64,000 nt of DNA, from positions 1-64,000 of the forward strand of contig DATENU010000006.1 of NCBI GenBank assembly GCA_035274845.1, written 5' to 3'. A program made the translations under genes and the position numbers. Shown here piece by piece: positions 34,239-43,538 of the stretch; position 1 is the first letter of the stretch; the number at the start of each line of letters is the position of its first letter. The notes under the pieces are model-generated. The model did not search any database. It had not been told where the DNA came from and saw nothing but the letters and a program-made list of their open reading frames with translations. Origin of the DNA: Chthoniobacterales bacterium (GTDB taxonomy: Bacteria; Verrucomicrobiota; Verrucomicrobiia; Chthoniobacterales; UBA10450).

Positions 34239-35594
34239 CTAGCGCGTCAACGCAACGTCGAACGGAGCGCCGGTCTTGGCGCGAATGTCGTCGACGGTCG
34301 AGCCGGGCTGAAGCTCGATGAGAACGAGGCCGCCGCCCTGTTTTACCTCGAAGACAGCCAGCTCGGTGATGATCAGATTGACGACCCCTTTGCCGGTGAT
34401 GGGCAGAGTGCATTCCTTCAGGATCTTCGGGCTGCCGTCTTTCGACGTGTGCTCCATTACCGCGACGACGCGCTTCACTCCCGCGACGAGGTCCATCGCG
34501 CCGCCCGGGCCCTTCACCATTTTTCCGGGGATCATCCAGTTCGCGATGTCGCCGCGGTCGGTGACTTCGAACGCGCCGAGAATGGCCAAATCGATGTGAC
34601 CGCCGCGGATCTGGCCGAAAGAATCGGCGCTGGAGAAGAAGGCGGAGCCCGGCATCGTCGTGATCGTCTGCTTCCCGGCATTGATGAGATCCGGATCTTC
34701 TTTCCCCGGTTCGGGGAATGGCCCGATGCCGAGCAGTCCATTCTCCGATTGCAGGATCACATTCATTCCTGCCGGGATGTAATTTGCGACCAGGGTCGGG
34801 ATGCCGATGCCGAGATTGACGTAGTAACCATCGCGCAGCTCCTGCGCGGCACGTTTCGCCAGCAGGTCGCGCACGGTTGAGCCTGCCTTCGCGACGGCGG
34901 CGCCCTGGACGGTTCGGAATTCGATCCGTTTCTCGTAGTTCGTCCCCTGGATGATTCGGTCGACGAAAATGCCGGGCGTGTGAATCTGGTCCGGCTCCAG
35001 CTCGCCGGGTTCCACCAGTTCCTCAACTTCCGCCACGCAAATCTTCCCGCAGGTCGCGATCATCGGATTGAAATTCCGCGACGTCATTCGGTAAACGAGG
35101 TTGCCGGACTTGTCGCCCTTCCAGGCCTTCACCAGCGAAACTTCCGCGGTAATGCCCGGCTCGAGGACGTATTCGAGGTCGCCGAATATTTTCGTTTCCT
35201 TGCCCTCGGTCAGTTTCGTTCCGAGACCGGTCCGGGTGTAAAATCCGGGAATGCCCGCGCCGCCCGCGCGGAGCCGCTCCGCCAGCGTCCCCTGCGGGAT
35301 CAATTCCAGGTCGAGCTCACCCGAGAGCACCTGGCGCTCGAACTCCTTGTTCTCGCCGACATACGACGCCATGACCTTCTTCACCTGCCGGGCGGGGAGC
35401 AAAACCCCCATGCCGAACCCGTCCACGCCGGCGTTATTGCCCACGATGGTCAGGCCTTTCACCCCGCTCTCGTGCAACGCCGCGATCAGGTTTTCCGGAA
35501 TTCCGCAGAGCCCGAAACCGCCAGCGGCAATGGTCATGTTATCGTGCAGCAGCCCCTCAAGCGCCGCCTTGGCGTCGGAATAAACTTTGTTCAT
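34239..35594 (-). CDS. Fused 3-oxoacid CoA-transferase (SCOT type)
   Basis: A single 451-residue chain with the A subunit at 1-225 and the B subunit at 240-450, as in mitochondrial succinyl-CoA:3-oxoacid CoA-transferase. The A part has [14 protein letters not shown] and [10 protein letters not shown]. The B part has [13 protein letters not shown] and the catalytic glutamate in [10 protein letters not shown] (near residue 283). It activates acetoacetate with CoA from succinyl-CoA or acetyl-CoA. Together with the AtoE-like carrier and the thiolase at 14586 it would allow growth on ketone bodies. It is distinct from the separate ScoA/ScoB pair at 6.8-8.9 kb. Confidence 0.94.
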   Translation of the reverse strand: MNKVYSDAKAALEGLLHDNMTIAAGGFGLCGIPENLIAALHESGVKGLTIVGNNAGVDGFGMGVLLPARQVKKVMASYVGENKEFERQVLSGELDLELIPQGTLAERLRAGGAGIPGFYTRTGLGTKLTEGKETKIFGDLEYVLEPGITAEVSLVKAWKGDKSGNLVYRMTSRNFNPMIATCGKICVAEVEELVEPGELEPDQIHTPGIFVDRIIQGTNYEKRIEFRTVQGAAVAKAGSTVRDLLAKRAAQELRDGYYVNLGIGIPTLVANYIPAGMNVILQSENGLLGIGPFPEPGKEDPDLINAGKQTITTMPGSAFFSSADSFGQIRGGHIDLAILGAFEVTDRGDIANWMIPGKMVKGPGGAMDLVAGVKRVVAVMEHTSKDGSPKILKECTLPITGKGVVNLIITELAVFEVKQGGGLVLIELQPGSTVDDIRAKTGAPFDVALTR

Positions 35595-35610
35595 GCGGAG
35601 GGAAATCTAA

Positions 35611-35639
35611 CCACGGATTCCGCGGATGAGCACGGATGA
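35611..35639. repeat. Short direct repeat CACGGAT/GCGGATG
   Basis: CCACGGATT, CCGCGGATG and AGCACGGATG follow one another just upstream of the SCOT start. A near-periodic unit of 9-10 bp; I believe similar strings are dispersed in related genomes, but only one copy is in this window. Confidence 0.45.
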
Positions 35640-35654
35640 ATTCGATGGCGGCGT

Positions 35655-35760
35655 CGGCTGGACCTTTCGCCTGAGAGGTGGCAACATAATAATTCGTTCT
35701 ACCGGGGGAGGACTTTCGACGGTATGGTAGCTGACTCCGGTCGATAAACGGAGCACCGAA
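35655..35760 (-). promoter_or_regulatory. Possible degenerate glycine-riboswitch-like leader
   Basis: On the minus strand, 50-150 bases upstream of the SCOT gene, CTCTCAGGCGAAAGGTCC closely matches the conserved 3' strand of the glycine (gcvT) aptamer. Upstream, ATACCGTCGAAAG is only a partial match to the CCGAAG segment, and the partner GAGAG and GCAA elements are not clear. It may be a divergent or broken aptamer, or chance. SCOT would be an unusual target. Confidence 0.25.
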
Positions 35761-35787
35761 ACGCTTCATACTTGGTTATCAATCCAC

Positions 35788-37104
35788 GTGCGCGAAACAA
35801 CAAAAAAGCTTCAAGAAAAGTGGATGGCTGCCCAGCCATTGAAAGCTGAAGACGATCGTCGCCTATGGGAGAAGTTTCGGTTGGAGTGGAACTACAATTC
35901 CAACCACATCGAAGGTAACACCCTGACATACGGAGAAACTGAATTACTTCTGTTTCAGGGGCAAACGACCGGCACGCACGCAATCCGGGAATACGAAGAG
36001 ATGAAGGCGCACGACGTCGCTATCGCCCACGTCCGTGAACTGGCTGAGTCCTCCAAACTGATAACAGAAGCGGACGTCCGAAACTTGAACAAGATCATCT
36101 TGAAAGAGCCATTCTGGAAAGTCGCAACAACAGAATCGGGCGAACCAACGCGGAAGCAGATCATCCCAGGAACCTATAAGGAGACTCCTAATAACGTTAG
36201 AACTGCAACCAACGAACTCTTTCAGTTTGCCACCCCCTTAGAGACTCCAGGCAAGATGAAGGAATTGGTGGAATGGTTGAAAAAGGAACTCATTAAGACC
36301 CGTCTGGGGCCGCTCTCCCTCGCTGCACACCTCCATCACCGTTTCGTTTTGATCCACCCGTTTGATGACGGCAACGGCCGAGTTGCCAGACTCCTTTCTA
36401 ATTATGTCTTCCTGAGAAACGATTTGCCGCCGATAATTGTAAAATCAACCGACAAGGCAAATTATCTCGGTGCTTTGCGTCTTGCCGACGTAGGTCAACT
36501 TGATCCGCTAATCAATTATTTTGAGGAGCAGCTCGAGTGGTCCTTGGAAATTGGTCTGAACGCCGCAGCCGGAAATAGCGTTGAGGAACTCAGTGACATT
36601 GAAAAGGAAGTTGCACTGTTCGTTCGCGGGCAGGATGTCAATCGACCGCCAGTATTGCGACGATCACCGCAGGTGGTAATGGAGTTTTACAAGAGCGGTC
36701 TAGAAAACCTCATCTCCAAGTTTGAGGCAAAAGTGAGTCAGCTTGGTCCTCTTTTTGCGGAGCTGCATCTCGAACTATCGCCGCGCGTTTCCGCGGATCA
36801 CTTACCTTGGCGGGTGGCGCTGATGGAAGGGTTCAACCACCCCAATCTCGTGAACCAGGATTCCTACAATTTTTTCTTCCGCTTGAGAGGCTACAAAGGC
36901 CAGGCGCCTCAACCGTTTGACATAAACGTGCCGCTTGTTGTTCGACTCCAAGATTTCCAGTGTTTGATACAAAGCCAGGGAGTGGTAGACCTGCGCAAGT
37001 TGTATTCGGAACCTATCTTAACTGACGAAGCGGACGCCTTTGCGACGGAGGCGCTCAAGCATGCATTCTCGCAAGTGAAGCAGCAGTCGGGGGCGACGGC
37101 GTAG
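35788..37104 (+). CDS. Fic-family protein (AMPylator type, N-terminal inhibition)
   Basis: 438 residues with the Fic active site HPFDDGNGRVAR (190-201), matching HxFx(D/E)GNGRxxR. An autoinhibitory motif [S/T]xxxE[G/N] is present at the N-terminus (S38, E42, G43 in NSNHIEGN), which makes it a class II Fic protein held off until the helix moves. Fic proteins transfer AMP or related groups to target hydroxyls; they act in toxin-antitoxin and target-modification roles. The C-terminal 200 residues form an extra domain I do not recognise. The start is GTG. The gene is visibly AT-richer than its neighbours (45-53% GC in two 60-base lines I counted), suggesting transfer. Confidence 0.9.
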   Translation: MRETTKKLQEKWMAAQPLKAEDDRRLWEKFRLEWNYNSNHIEGNTLTYGETELLLFQGQTTGTHAIREYEEMKAHDVAIAHVRELAESSKLITEADVRNLNKIILKEPFWKVATTESGEPTRKQIIPGTYKETPNNVRTATNELFQFATPLETPGKMKELVEWLKKELIKTRLGPLSLAAHLHHRFVLIHPFDDGNGRVARLLSNYVFLRNDLPPIIVKSTDKANYLGALRLADVGQLDPLINYFEEQLEWSLEIGLNAAAGNSVEELSDIEKEVALFVRGQDVNRPPVLRRSPQVVMEFYKSGLENLISKFEAKVSQLGPLFAELHLELSPRVSADHLPWRVALMEGFNHPNLVNQDSYNFFFRLRGYKGQAPQPFDINVPLVVRLQDFQCLIQSQGVVDLRKLYSEPILTDEADAFATEALKHAFSQVKQQSGATA

Positions 37105-37166
37105 GTCTATGCGAGCAACGCTTCCGAAGGGAAGCCGGGAGGGTCAAAGCTACCTATCGACACAGA

Positions 37167-37636
37167 TCATCGCTCTGCAAGCGTGAGAATAATATGCGAT
37201 TCGCCGGAGGCCTCGGGTTCCTGATCGGACGAGTTTTCGGATACGCGGAAGCCGCATTTTTGCAGAACGCGTATCGACGCGAGGTTGTGTCTGGCCACAC
37301 CGGCGGAGAGTGGCCGCCTCTGTTCCAGACAAAGAAACGCCGAGAGCGCTTCGCTGGCAATGCCTCGTCCCCACAGGGCGCGGTCGATCCAATAACCGAT
37401 CTCGCGTTTCCCTTCGAGCAGGAAGCTGGCGATGTGTCCCGCTACCTGCCCATCAGCGACGATAGTCTTTTCAGATTGTTCTCATCCGCCTGGATCTTGG
37501 CCCAATGCTGGTCGAACTCACCCCGTTCGCGCGAACGGAATACAACCAGCGCCACGGCGACCGGATCGCGCTGGTGTTCAAAAAAGAGGGGCAGGTCTCC
37601 CGGTTCGACGTCGCGTAAAAGGACCTCTGGTTTCAC
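37167..37636 (-). pseudogene. GNAT acetyltransferase, frameshifted
   Basis: The frame starts MKPEVLLRDVEPGDLPLFFE and reads like a GNAT N-terminus as far as HWAKIQADENNL. It then hits a stop about 15 codons later. In the next frame the protein resumes: TIVADGQVAGHIASFLLEG, REIGYWIDRALWGRGIASEA (the acetyl-CoA loop region), LASIRVLQKCGFR and a stop at 37167. One base appears missing in the AAAA run at 37468-37471 (plus strand TTTT). Either a recent disabling mutation or a sequencing error in a homopolymer. Confidence 0.8.
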
Positions 37637-37673
37637 AATTCCAAAGCTAGTGCGGTAATGACGCGGCGGGAAC

Positions 37674-39185
37674 CTACACCGCGGCGGGTGCGGGACCGGC
37701 GGGGGTGGCCGCTTCGACGGGAGTTGTCTCGGCTCTGTCGGTGATTAGCTTGCGCAGGAAGGGAATGAGCGCGAGGAGCGCGATACCGACCACGAGGCTG
37801 CCGGCGCCGAGCTCGGCGAAAAGTTTTGCGTAATCAGGATTGGTGGCGATCGCCGTGGTGCCAGCGGGCTCGGGGATCATGCCCGAAAAATCGCCAGCGA
37901 AAAGTGAGGCGAGGCCGGTCACCAACATCCAGCTGCCCATCATGATCCCCTGGTATTGTTTCGGTGCGAGCTTGCCGATCATGGCGTAGCCTATCGGCAT
38001 GATGAGCAGCTCACCAATGCTCTGGAGGACGTAGCTCCAGAACAGCCAGCCGAATGCGCTCTTGCCGTCGACGCCGGCCAGCTTGATGCCGAGCGGGAGA
38101 ATGAGAAAGGCGAGCGCCATCAAGAGCAACGAGGCCGCGAACTGGTTCGGGACGTCGATTTTCAACCCGCGCGCGCGCATCCGGGTAAAGAGCGACGCCA
38201 GCAACGGCCCGCCGAGCACGATGCAGACGGTGTTGATGTTCTGAATCCACTGCGGCTGAATCTGCACGGGACCCACCATCAGATCGACGTTGTTGACCGC
38301 GAACAGCATCAGGCCGCTCGGCGCCATCTGGTAGAGCGACCAGAACATCAGCGAGCCGACGGTCAGAATCAGGTAGGCCGTCATGTTGCGCCGCTCGCGG
38401 CGATCCGGGTGGCGGAGCGTGAGGTAGATCAGGGTGAGCGCGACCAAGCCGCAGATCGACTTGAGGATTATCCCGGTGCTGCCCGGTCGCTGGAGCATGA
38501 ACCACACGACGGGGACGATGCCGAAGACAATGGCGAGACCGGCGAGCAGACGCAGTTGGAACTGCTTTGGCGTGGTTTCGAGCAGAGGGGTGTTGCGATC
38601 GGCGAGCGTTTTCCACATGAGCACGGCGAGGATGATGGCGGCGAAGTTGCCGAGCGTGGCGAAGATGAAGAGGCTCGAGTAACTTTCGGTGGCCTGGAAG
38701 TAGCCGGCTACGGTGAACCCGACGAAGAAGCCGACGTTCATACCGGCATAATTCCAGAGAAAGGCCCCTTCGCGGCGCGGGTCCTCCGGGGTGAAGCGCT
38801 GGGTCAGCATCATGTTGATGCAGGTGACGTTGAGGCCGCTGCCGGTAAGGAAAAGGGCGAGGCCGATGTAGAAGAGCGGGAGGGTGCCCCGCGAGATGCA
38901 GGCGCAGCCGGCGACCTGCAGCGCCATGCCCCAGACGAACAGATTGCGGTTCGAGAGGAAGCGGCCGCCAAGATAGCCGCCGAAAAGGTGGAGGCCGTAG
39001 TTAAAGGCGCCGAACACGCCCATCAACATGGTGGCCGATTTCACGGAGAGCTGGAGATGCTTCGTGGCATAGAGGACCAGCGTCGAGTAGAGGACGGCGA
39101 AGCCGAGCGTCGAGAAGATTTGAATGAAGAAGAGCGCGGCGGTTCCCTCCGGGGCCCCGGCGAAACGGCGTTTGAGAGCTTGCAT
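37674..39185 (-). CDS. Peptide MFS transporter, POT/PTR2-like
   Basis: A 503-residue carrier with 12-14 hydrophobic helices. Features include YSTLVLYATKHLQLS at helix 1, GGYLGGRFLSNRNLFVWGM, the NYAGMNVGFFVG segment, and SIGELLIMPIGYAMIGKLAP, which recalls the second PTR2 signature. POT carriers import di- and tripeptides with protons. The classical ExxER motif on helix 1 is not evident, so the substrate is less certain. The tail is Ala/Pro-rich. No partner genes are adjacent. Confidence 0.82.
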   Translation of the reverse strand: MQALKRRFAGAPEGTAALFFIQIFSTLGFAVLYSTLVLYATKHLQLSVKSATMLMGVFGAFNYGLHLFGGYLGGRFLSNRNLFVWGMALQVAGCACISRGTLPLFYIGLALFLTGSGLNVTCINMMLTQRFTPEDPRREGAFLWNYAGMNVGFFVGFTVAGYFQATESYSSLFIFATLGNFAAIILAVLMWKTLADRNTPLLETTPKQFQLRLLAGLAIVFGIVPVVWFMLQRPGSTGIILKSICGLVALTLIYLTLRHPDRRERRNMTAYLILTVGSLMFWSLYQMAPSGLMLFAVNNVDLMVGPVQIQPQWIQNINTVCIVLGGPLLASLFTRMRARGLKIDVPNQFAASLLLMALAFLILPLGIKLAGVDGKSAFGWLFWSYVLQSIGELLIMPIGYAMIGKLAPKQYQGIMMGSWMLVTGLASLFAGDFSGMIPEPAGTTAIATNPDYAKLFAELGAGSLVVGIALLALIPFLRKLITDRAETTPVEAATPAGPAPAAV

Positions 39186-39352
39186 CCGGTGCTCCTTGTG
39201 CTCGCCGCGCCCGGCTATGTCAAGCGGTTCGCCCTACGATGTTCAATCTACAAGGCAGGAGACCAGGAGGTAATGAGCGGGCTGAGAGCTACCAGCTCAG
39301 CCGTCGGTAGAAAATCTTGATGGGGCAGGCGGAGGCTGTAAACTTCGCCGCC

Positions 39353-39571
39353 ATGAAGGCGTCAATAGAGGAACTCCGGCAGCTGCCCATCCCCGAACGC
39401 ATTCAACTGGTAAAGGAACTCTGGGACAGCATAGCCGATGAGTCGCCAGCGATCGATCTCTCCGCAGAACAAATTGCAGAGCTCGACCGGCGATTGGATG
39501 CGCTCGCCGCCCAGCCGGAAGACGGCACCCCCTGGCACATCGCGCGAGAGCGCATTCTGGCGAGTTTGTGA
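39353..39571 (+). CDS. Orphan addiction-module antitoxin
   Basis: A 72-residue acidic protein: MKASIEELRQLPIPERIQLV, KELWDSIADE, ending ARERILASL. It matches the TIGR02574-type addiction-module component, normally followed by a RelE/ParE toxin. Its stop overlaps a GTG that opens a toxin-like frame, but that frame ends after 20 residues. The antitoxin is thus left without a working partner. I prefer MKASIEE over the ATG 12 codons upstream. Confidence 0.82.
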   Translation: MKASIEELRQLPIPERIQLVKELWDSIADESPAIDLSAEQIAELDRRLDALAAQPEDGTPWHIARERILASL

Positions 39572-39630
39572 GTCTGCGGGTGATCGTCCGCGACGAGGCG
39601 GAGGCTGACATATGGCACCGTCCTCTCTGA
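39568..39630 (+). pseudogene. Truncated RelE/ParE toxin start
   Basis: From a GTG overlapping the antitoxin stop the frame reads VSLRVIVRDEAEADIWHRPL and stops. VSLRVIVRDEAEADI is the usual opening of RelE/ParE toxins (beta strand, then a helix with EAEADI). Sequence after that is the start of the YcaQ-like gene, so the toxin body has been lost by deletion or replacement. Confidence 0.75.
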
Positions 39631-40700
39631 CACTGGATGATTTGAGGAGGTTTGCGGTGGCGCGATCTCTCTTCGGGCCGACGACGCTTCGGCAGGCGCT
39701 GGCCAAAATGGGGTTCGTGCAGGCCGATCCGATTCGAGCCCCGGCGAGGGCGCAGGATCTGATTTTGCGGCCGCGGGTCAAAGGTTATCGGGTGGGCGAT
39801 TTGGAGAAGCGGTACGCGGCGCTCGAGGTCGAGGAGGATGTATTCGTTAACTATGGGTTCGTCACCAGAGCGCTGCAGACACTGATGCATCCGCGAACGG
39901 CGTCCGCGGCGCGACCGAAAAAGGAAACGTCACTGCTGGATTTCGTGGAGGCGCGCGGCACGGTGCATCCGCGGGAGGTGGAGCAATATTTTTCGCACGG
40001 CACGGTGCGGAATTACTGGGGTGGCTCCTCGCACGCGACCACCCACATGCTCGATGCGCTCCACTATTGGGGAAAACTCCGGGTGGCGCGGCGCGAAAAA
40101 GGGATTCGGCTTTATCACAGCCATCGGCATGAACCGGTGGTCCTGGACAAAGCGGAACGCCAGGCGCGGATCGATTCGCTGGTGGACGTGGTGGTGAATA
40201 TTTATGCGCCGTTGCCGGCAGCGAGCCTTTCGTATTACGTGCGCCGGTTGCGCTACGCGGCGCCGCAGTGGGAGAAGGAAATTACCGCCGCATTGCGGCG
40301 GGCTCGGGAACGCCTGGCGCAGGCGCGAGTCGAGGGAATTGATTGGTATTGGCCCGCCGATGACCGGCCCTCGGCAGGGCTTCGGCGCGGCAGGGAGGAT
40401 GAAGTGCTGCTCCTGGCGCCGTTCGATCCGGTGGTGCACGATCGAACGCGGTTCGAGCTTTTCTGGGGCTGGACGTATCGTTTCGAGGCTTACACGCCGG
40501 TCGCGAAACGGAAGCTCGGTTACTATGCGCTCCCGCTCCTCTGGCGCGATCGAGTGATTGGGTGGGGGAATCTCGCGATCAAGGATGGAAAGCTGACGGC
40601 CGAACTCGGCTATGTTTCTGGACGGCCGCCGCGAGACCCGGCATTCAAACACGAGCTCGACGCTGAGCTGGAGCGGATGCGGGTTTTTCTCAGGGTGTAG
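39612..40700 (+). CDS. Winged-helix YcaQ/AlkX-like DNA glycosylase family protein
   Basis: A 362-residue HTH_42 superfamily protein made of winged-helix modules. The family's catalytic neighbourhood is visible as FVQADPIRAPARAQDLIL, with Q-A-D matching the Q-x-D motif of E. coli YcaQ (AlkX), which unhooks interstrand crosslinks and alkylated bases. The C-terminal half has LLAPFDPVVHDRTRFELFWG, LGYYALPLLWRDRVIGWGNL, also family-typical. It begins inside the truncated toxin frame. Its stop TAG is the first bases of a palindromic repeat (40696). DNA repair is likely. Confidence 0.85.
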   Translation: MAPSSLTLDDLRRFAVARSLFGPTTLRQALAKMGFVQADPIRAPARAQDLILRPRVKGYRVGDLEKRYAALEVEEDVFVNYGFVTRALQTLMHPRTASAARPKKETSLLDFVEARGTVHPREVEQYFSHGTVRNYWGGSSHATTHMLDALHYWGKLRVARREKGIRLYHSHRHEPVVLDKAERQARIDSLVDVVVNIYAPLPAASLSYYVRRLRYAAPQWEKEITAALRRARERLAQARVEGIDWYWPADDRPSAGLRRGREDEVLLLAPFDPVVHDRTRFELFWGWTYRFEAYTPVAKRKLGYYALPLLWRDRVIGWGNLAIKDGKLTAELGYVSGRPPRDPAFKHELDAELERMRVFLRV

Positions 40701-40775
40701 CAACGGCGCTCTGTGCGTTAAGAGCGTAGTCTCGAATTTTCCGTTTTCATACGGCGATAGAGCGCCGTTACGACA
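40696..40775. repeat. Dispersed palindromic repeat, TGTAGC..GGCGCTC family (copy 1)
   Basis: TGTAGCAACGGCGCTCTGTG (40696-40715) is mirrored by ACGGCGATAGAGCGCCGTTA and CGACA (40751-40775). The TAG at 40698-40700 is the stop of the YcaQ-like gene. A second copy is at 49920-50001. Confidence 0.83.
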
Positions 40776-40848
40776 ACAAGAGAATGTTCGCCCGAAAATT
40801 GGGTTCGGCTTTGAATCCGAATCGCTCTCTCGCCGCATCCTATTCGAT

Positions 40849-43398
40849 ATGGTTCAGGACTTCAGATTTGCGTTTCGACAGCTCATTAAGGCACGGGCGT
40901 TCACGGCGGCGGCAGTTATTGTGCTCGCGCTCGGGATCGGAGCGAACACGGGCATCTTCAGCCTGGTCAACGCGATGTTGTTCCAGCCGCCCCACTACCC
41001 GAATCCGGCCGAAGTGGTGCAGGTCTTTTCGCAGGACAAAAAGAACCCGAAGATCTTTCGCGGATTTTCGTATCCGACCTACCTGGATATCCGCGAGCAG
41101 ACCACGGTTTTCTCCGGGGTGATGGCGCACAACCTGGCCATGGTCGGCGTGGGCGAGAAGGGGAGCACGCGGCGCGCGTTCACCGACGTGGTGAGCTCGA
41201 ATTATTTCTCGGTCATGGGAGTGATGCCGGCCCAGGGACGCGCGTTCACGGCGGAAGAGGAAACGCCCGACCGCAATGCGCAGGTCGCGATCGTGAGTTA
41301 CAACTACTGGAAGAAGGAAGGGCTCTATCCCGGCCTGCTCGGCTCGACCATCACGATCGACAGCCGGCCGTTCACGGTGATCGGAATTCTCCCGCAGGGA
41401 TTCACCGGCACGACCCAGATTTTCGCGCCCGAAATCTTTCTGCCCCTCGGGGTTTACAGCCAGGTCGCGAATGATTTCGAGACAGGGAACAAGGACAAGC
41501 TGGAGAATCGCGCCGGCCGGCAGTTCATGATCGTCGGCCGGTTGAAGCCCGGGATGACCGCGACCGCGGCGACTCCGGCGCTGAAGGCGCTGGCGTCGAA
41601 TCTCGAGCAGGCCTACCCGGTCGAACAAAAGGACCAGACGTTCATGATGGAAACGTTGTCGCGTTTCAGTATGAGCATGAGCCCCACCGGGAACAACAAC
41701 ATCAAACGCCTGGCGCCGCTGCTCTTTGGAATGTCCGGCGTGGTGCTGCTGGTCGCTTGCCTGAATCTCGCCAACATGCTGCTCGCTCGCGGGACCGCGC
41801 GACGAAAGGAAATCGCGATCCGGCTCGCGCTCGGCGCCAGTCGCGGTCGCATCGTGCGCCAGTTGCTCATCGAAGGTCTCGTCCTGGCGCTGACGGGCGG
41901 AATCCTCGGGATGATGCTGGGGCTTTGGTCGTCCGATTTGCTGGTGGCCTCGTTGGGCAAGGCTTTGCCGATCGATATGGTCTGGTCGACTGGTCTCAGC
42001 GCGTCGATCCTCGCGGCGACGTTTGCATTTTGCCTGGTGGGAACGCTCGCCTTTGCGCTTGGCCCGGCGCTGAAATTGTCGAAGTCCGCGGTGATCGGCG
42101 ATTTGAAAGAGCAGGCTGGCGAAGACGTCACGGTCCGGCGCTGGAAATTCTTACCGCGCAATCCGCTGGTCGTGATCCAGATCGCGTTTTCACTCGCGCT
42201 CCTTACGGCGGCAGCACTCTTCATTCGCGGCGCGGCCAAAGCGGGTTCCGTCGATACCGGCCTGAAGACCGCGTCGAATTTTCTTCTCGAAACAGACGCG
42301 AGTCTTGCGACCTACGACGAGACCCGTTCGCTGAATGTGTATCGCAACCTGGAGGAACGTCTCTCGGCCCTGCCGGGGGTCACGTACGCCAGTATCTCAA
42401 CCACGGTGCCGTTTGGCATGGTTGAATTGGATAAACAGGTGCAGCGCGCCGGAGCCAACCCCGCCCCGGACGCGAAGCCGGCGACCGTCGCCGACGGTCT
42501 CGCGTTCAATGCGAACTCAAACAGTGTCGGCGTAGATTATTTCAAGGCGGTCGGCCTGCCCCTGCTGCGCGGCCGCTTCTTCATAGCGGCGGAGGCGATG
42601 CATCAGACCTCGCCGACGGTCGCCATTATCGATGAAGTCCTGGCCAAAAAACTGTGGCCGGATGGCGACGCCCTCGGCCAGCGGATCCAATTTGCGGGCC
42701 GGGACTTGCCCGATGTGAAAGCGACTGACGAATCCAAAACGCAACTCGAGATCGTTGGGATCGTGCCGTACGCGCGCAATGGCCTGTTCGAAAAGGAGCC
42801 GGCCGGCGCGCTTTACCTGCCTTTCGCCGGCGGCTTCCATAGCAACGTTTTCTTCCATCTGAAGTTCGATCCGAACGCCGGCCGAGATGCTTCGGCCACT
42901 ACGGACCTGATTCGTCGGACCGTGCGGGAAGTTGATCCGGCCCTGCCGATCCTCGGTTTGAAAACATTCGCCCAACATCTGGACGGAAGTATCGAGCTCT
43001 GGATCGTGCGCACCGGCGCCGGCCTGTTCAGCATTTTCGGCGGCGTGGCTCTGGCCCTTGCGACCGTCGGTGTATATGGCGTCAAAGCTTACTCGGTCGC
43101 GCGGCGAACCCGGGAAATCGGCATTCGGATGGCGCTCGGTGCGCAACGCAGCGCGGTTCTCGGAATGTTCATGCGCGAGGGCGCGGTGATGCTGGTAAGC
43201 GGAGTGTTGCTCGGTCTGCTGCTGGCGGCGGGGACGGGCAAGCTCATCAGCGGAATGCTTTATGACGTTGGCGCGCTCGATCCATTGGCGTTTACCCTCG
43301 CGCCGATGGTTCTCGCCGGCGCAGCCCTGCTGGCCACCTGGTTGCCCGCGCGCCGTTCCACGCGGATCAGCCCGATGGCTGCGCTCCGCACGGAGTAA
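40849..43398 (+). CDS. Orphan MacB/FtsX-type permease (ADOP type)
   Basis: An 849-residue inner-membrane protein with the layout of acidobacterial duplicated orphan permeases: a first FtsX domain (N-terminal helix at 20-45 in FRQLIKARAFTAAAVIVLAL, three helices around 300-430), a MacB-like periplasmic domain after each N-terminal helix, and a second FtsX domain at the end (TVGVYGVKAYSVARRTREIG, ending RRSTRISPMAALRTE). No ABC ATPase gene is adjacent, as usual for this group. It probably exports a peptide, lipid or drug. I start at MVQDFRFAFRQL (40849). Confidence 0.87.
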   Translation: MVQDFRFAFRQLIKARAFTAAAVIVLALGIGANTGIFSLVNAMLFQPPHYPNPAEVVQVFSQDKKNPKIFRGFSYPTYLDIREQTTVFSGVMAHNLAMVGVGEKGSTRRAFTDVVSSNYFSVMGVMPAQGRAFTAEEETPDRNAQVAIVSYNYWKKEGLYPGLLGSTITIDSRPFTVIGILPQGFTGTTQIFAPEIFLPLGVYSQVANDFETGNKDKLENRAGRQFMIVGRLKPGMTATAATPALKALASNLEQAYPVEQKDQTFMMETLSRFSMSMSPTGNNNIKRLAPLLFGMSGVVLLVACLNLANMLLARGTARRKEIAIRLALGASRGRIVRQLLIEGLVLALTGGILGMMLGLWSSDLLVASLGKALPIDMVWSTGLSASILAATFAFCLVGTLAFALGPALKLSKSAVIGDLKEQAGEDVTVRRWKFLPRNPLVVIQIAFSLALLTAAALFIRGAAKAGSVDTGLKTASNFLLETDASLATYDETRSLNVYRNLEERLSALPGVTYASISTTVPFGMVELDKQVQRAGANPAPDAKPATVADGLAFNANSNSVGVDYFKAVGLPLLRGRFFIAAEAMHQTSPTVAIIDEVLAKKLWPDGDALGQRIQFAGRDLPDVKATDESKTQLEIVGIVPYARNGLFEKEPAGALYLPFAGGFHSNVFFHLKFDPNAGRDASATTDLIRRTVREVDPALPILGLKTFAQHLDGSIELWIVRTGAGLFSIFGGVALALATVGVYGVKAYSVARRTREIGIRMALGAQRSAVLGMFMREGAVMLVSGVLLGLLLAAGTGKLISGMLYDVGALDPLAFTLAPMVLAGAALLATWLPARRSTRISPMAALRTE

Positions 43399-43400
43399 TA

Positions 43401-43483
43401 ATGTGGGAGGGGCCTTTGCGTCCCGACTGCCTTCAATCAGAAAACAGAACAGACGGGTCGCGGCACCAAGGCCCCTCCCACAT
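43401..43483. repeat. Dispersed palindromic repeat, ATGTGGGAGGGGCC family
   Basis: ATGTGGGAGGGGCCTTTG (43401-43418) is mirrored by CAAGGCCCCTCCCACAT (43467-43483), with an inner pair GTCCCGACTG/AGACGGGTCGC. It starts 2 bp after the permease stop and separates it from prpD. Only one copy is in the window. Confidence 0.75.
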
Positions 43484-43538
43484 TGGCGCTGCCCTTGCCG
43501 TGCCGCATTTCATAGCCACATTGCAGCTTCGCTTTTCT

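Noticed and set aside
34239..35594. SCOT gene as two adjacent genes
   Set aside because: The frame is continuous with a short linker between the A and B halves, so it is a true fusion.
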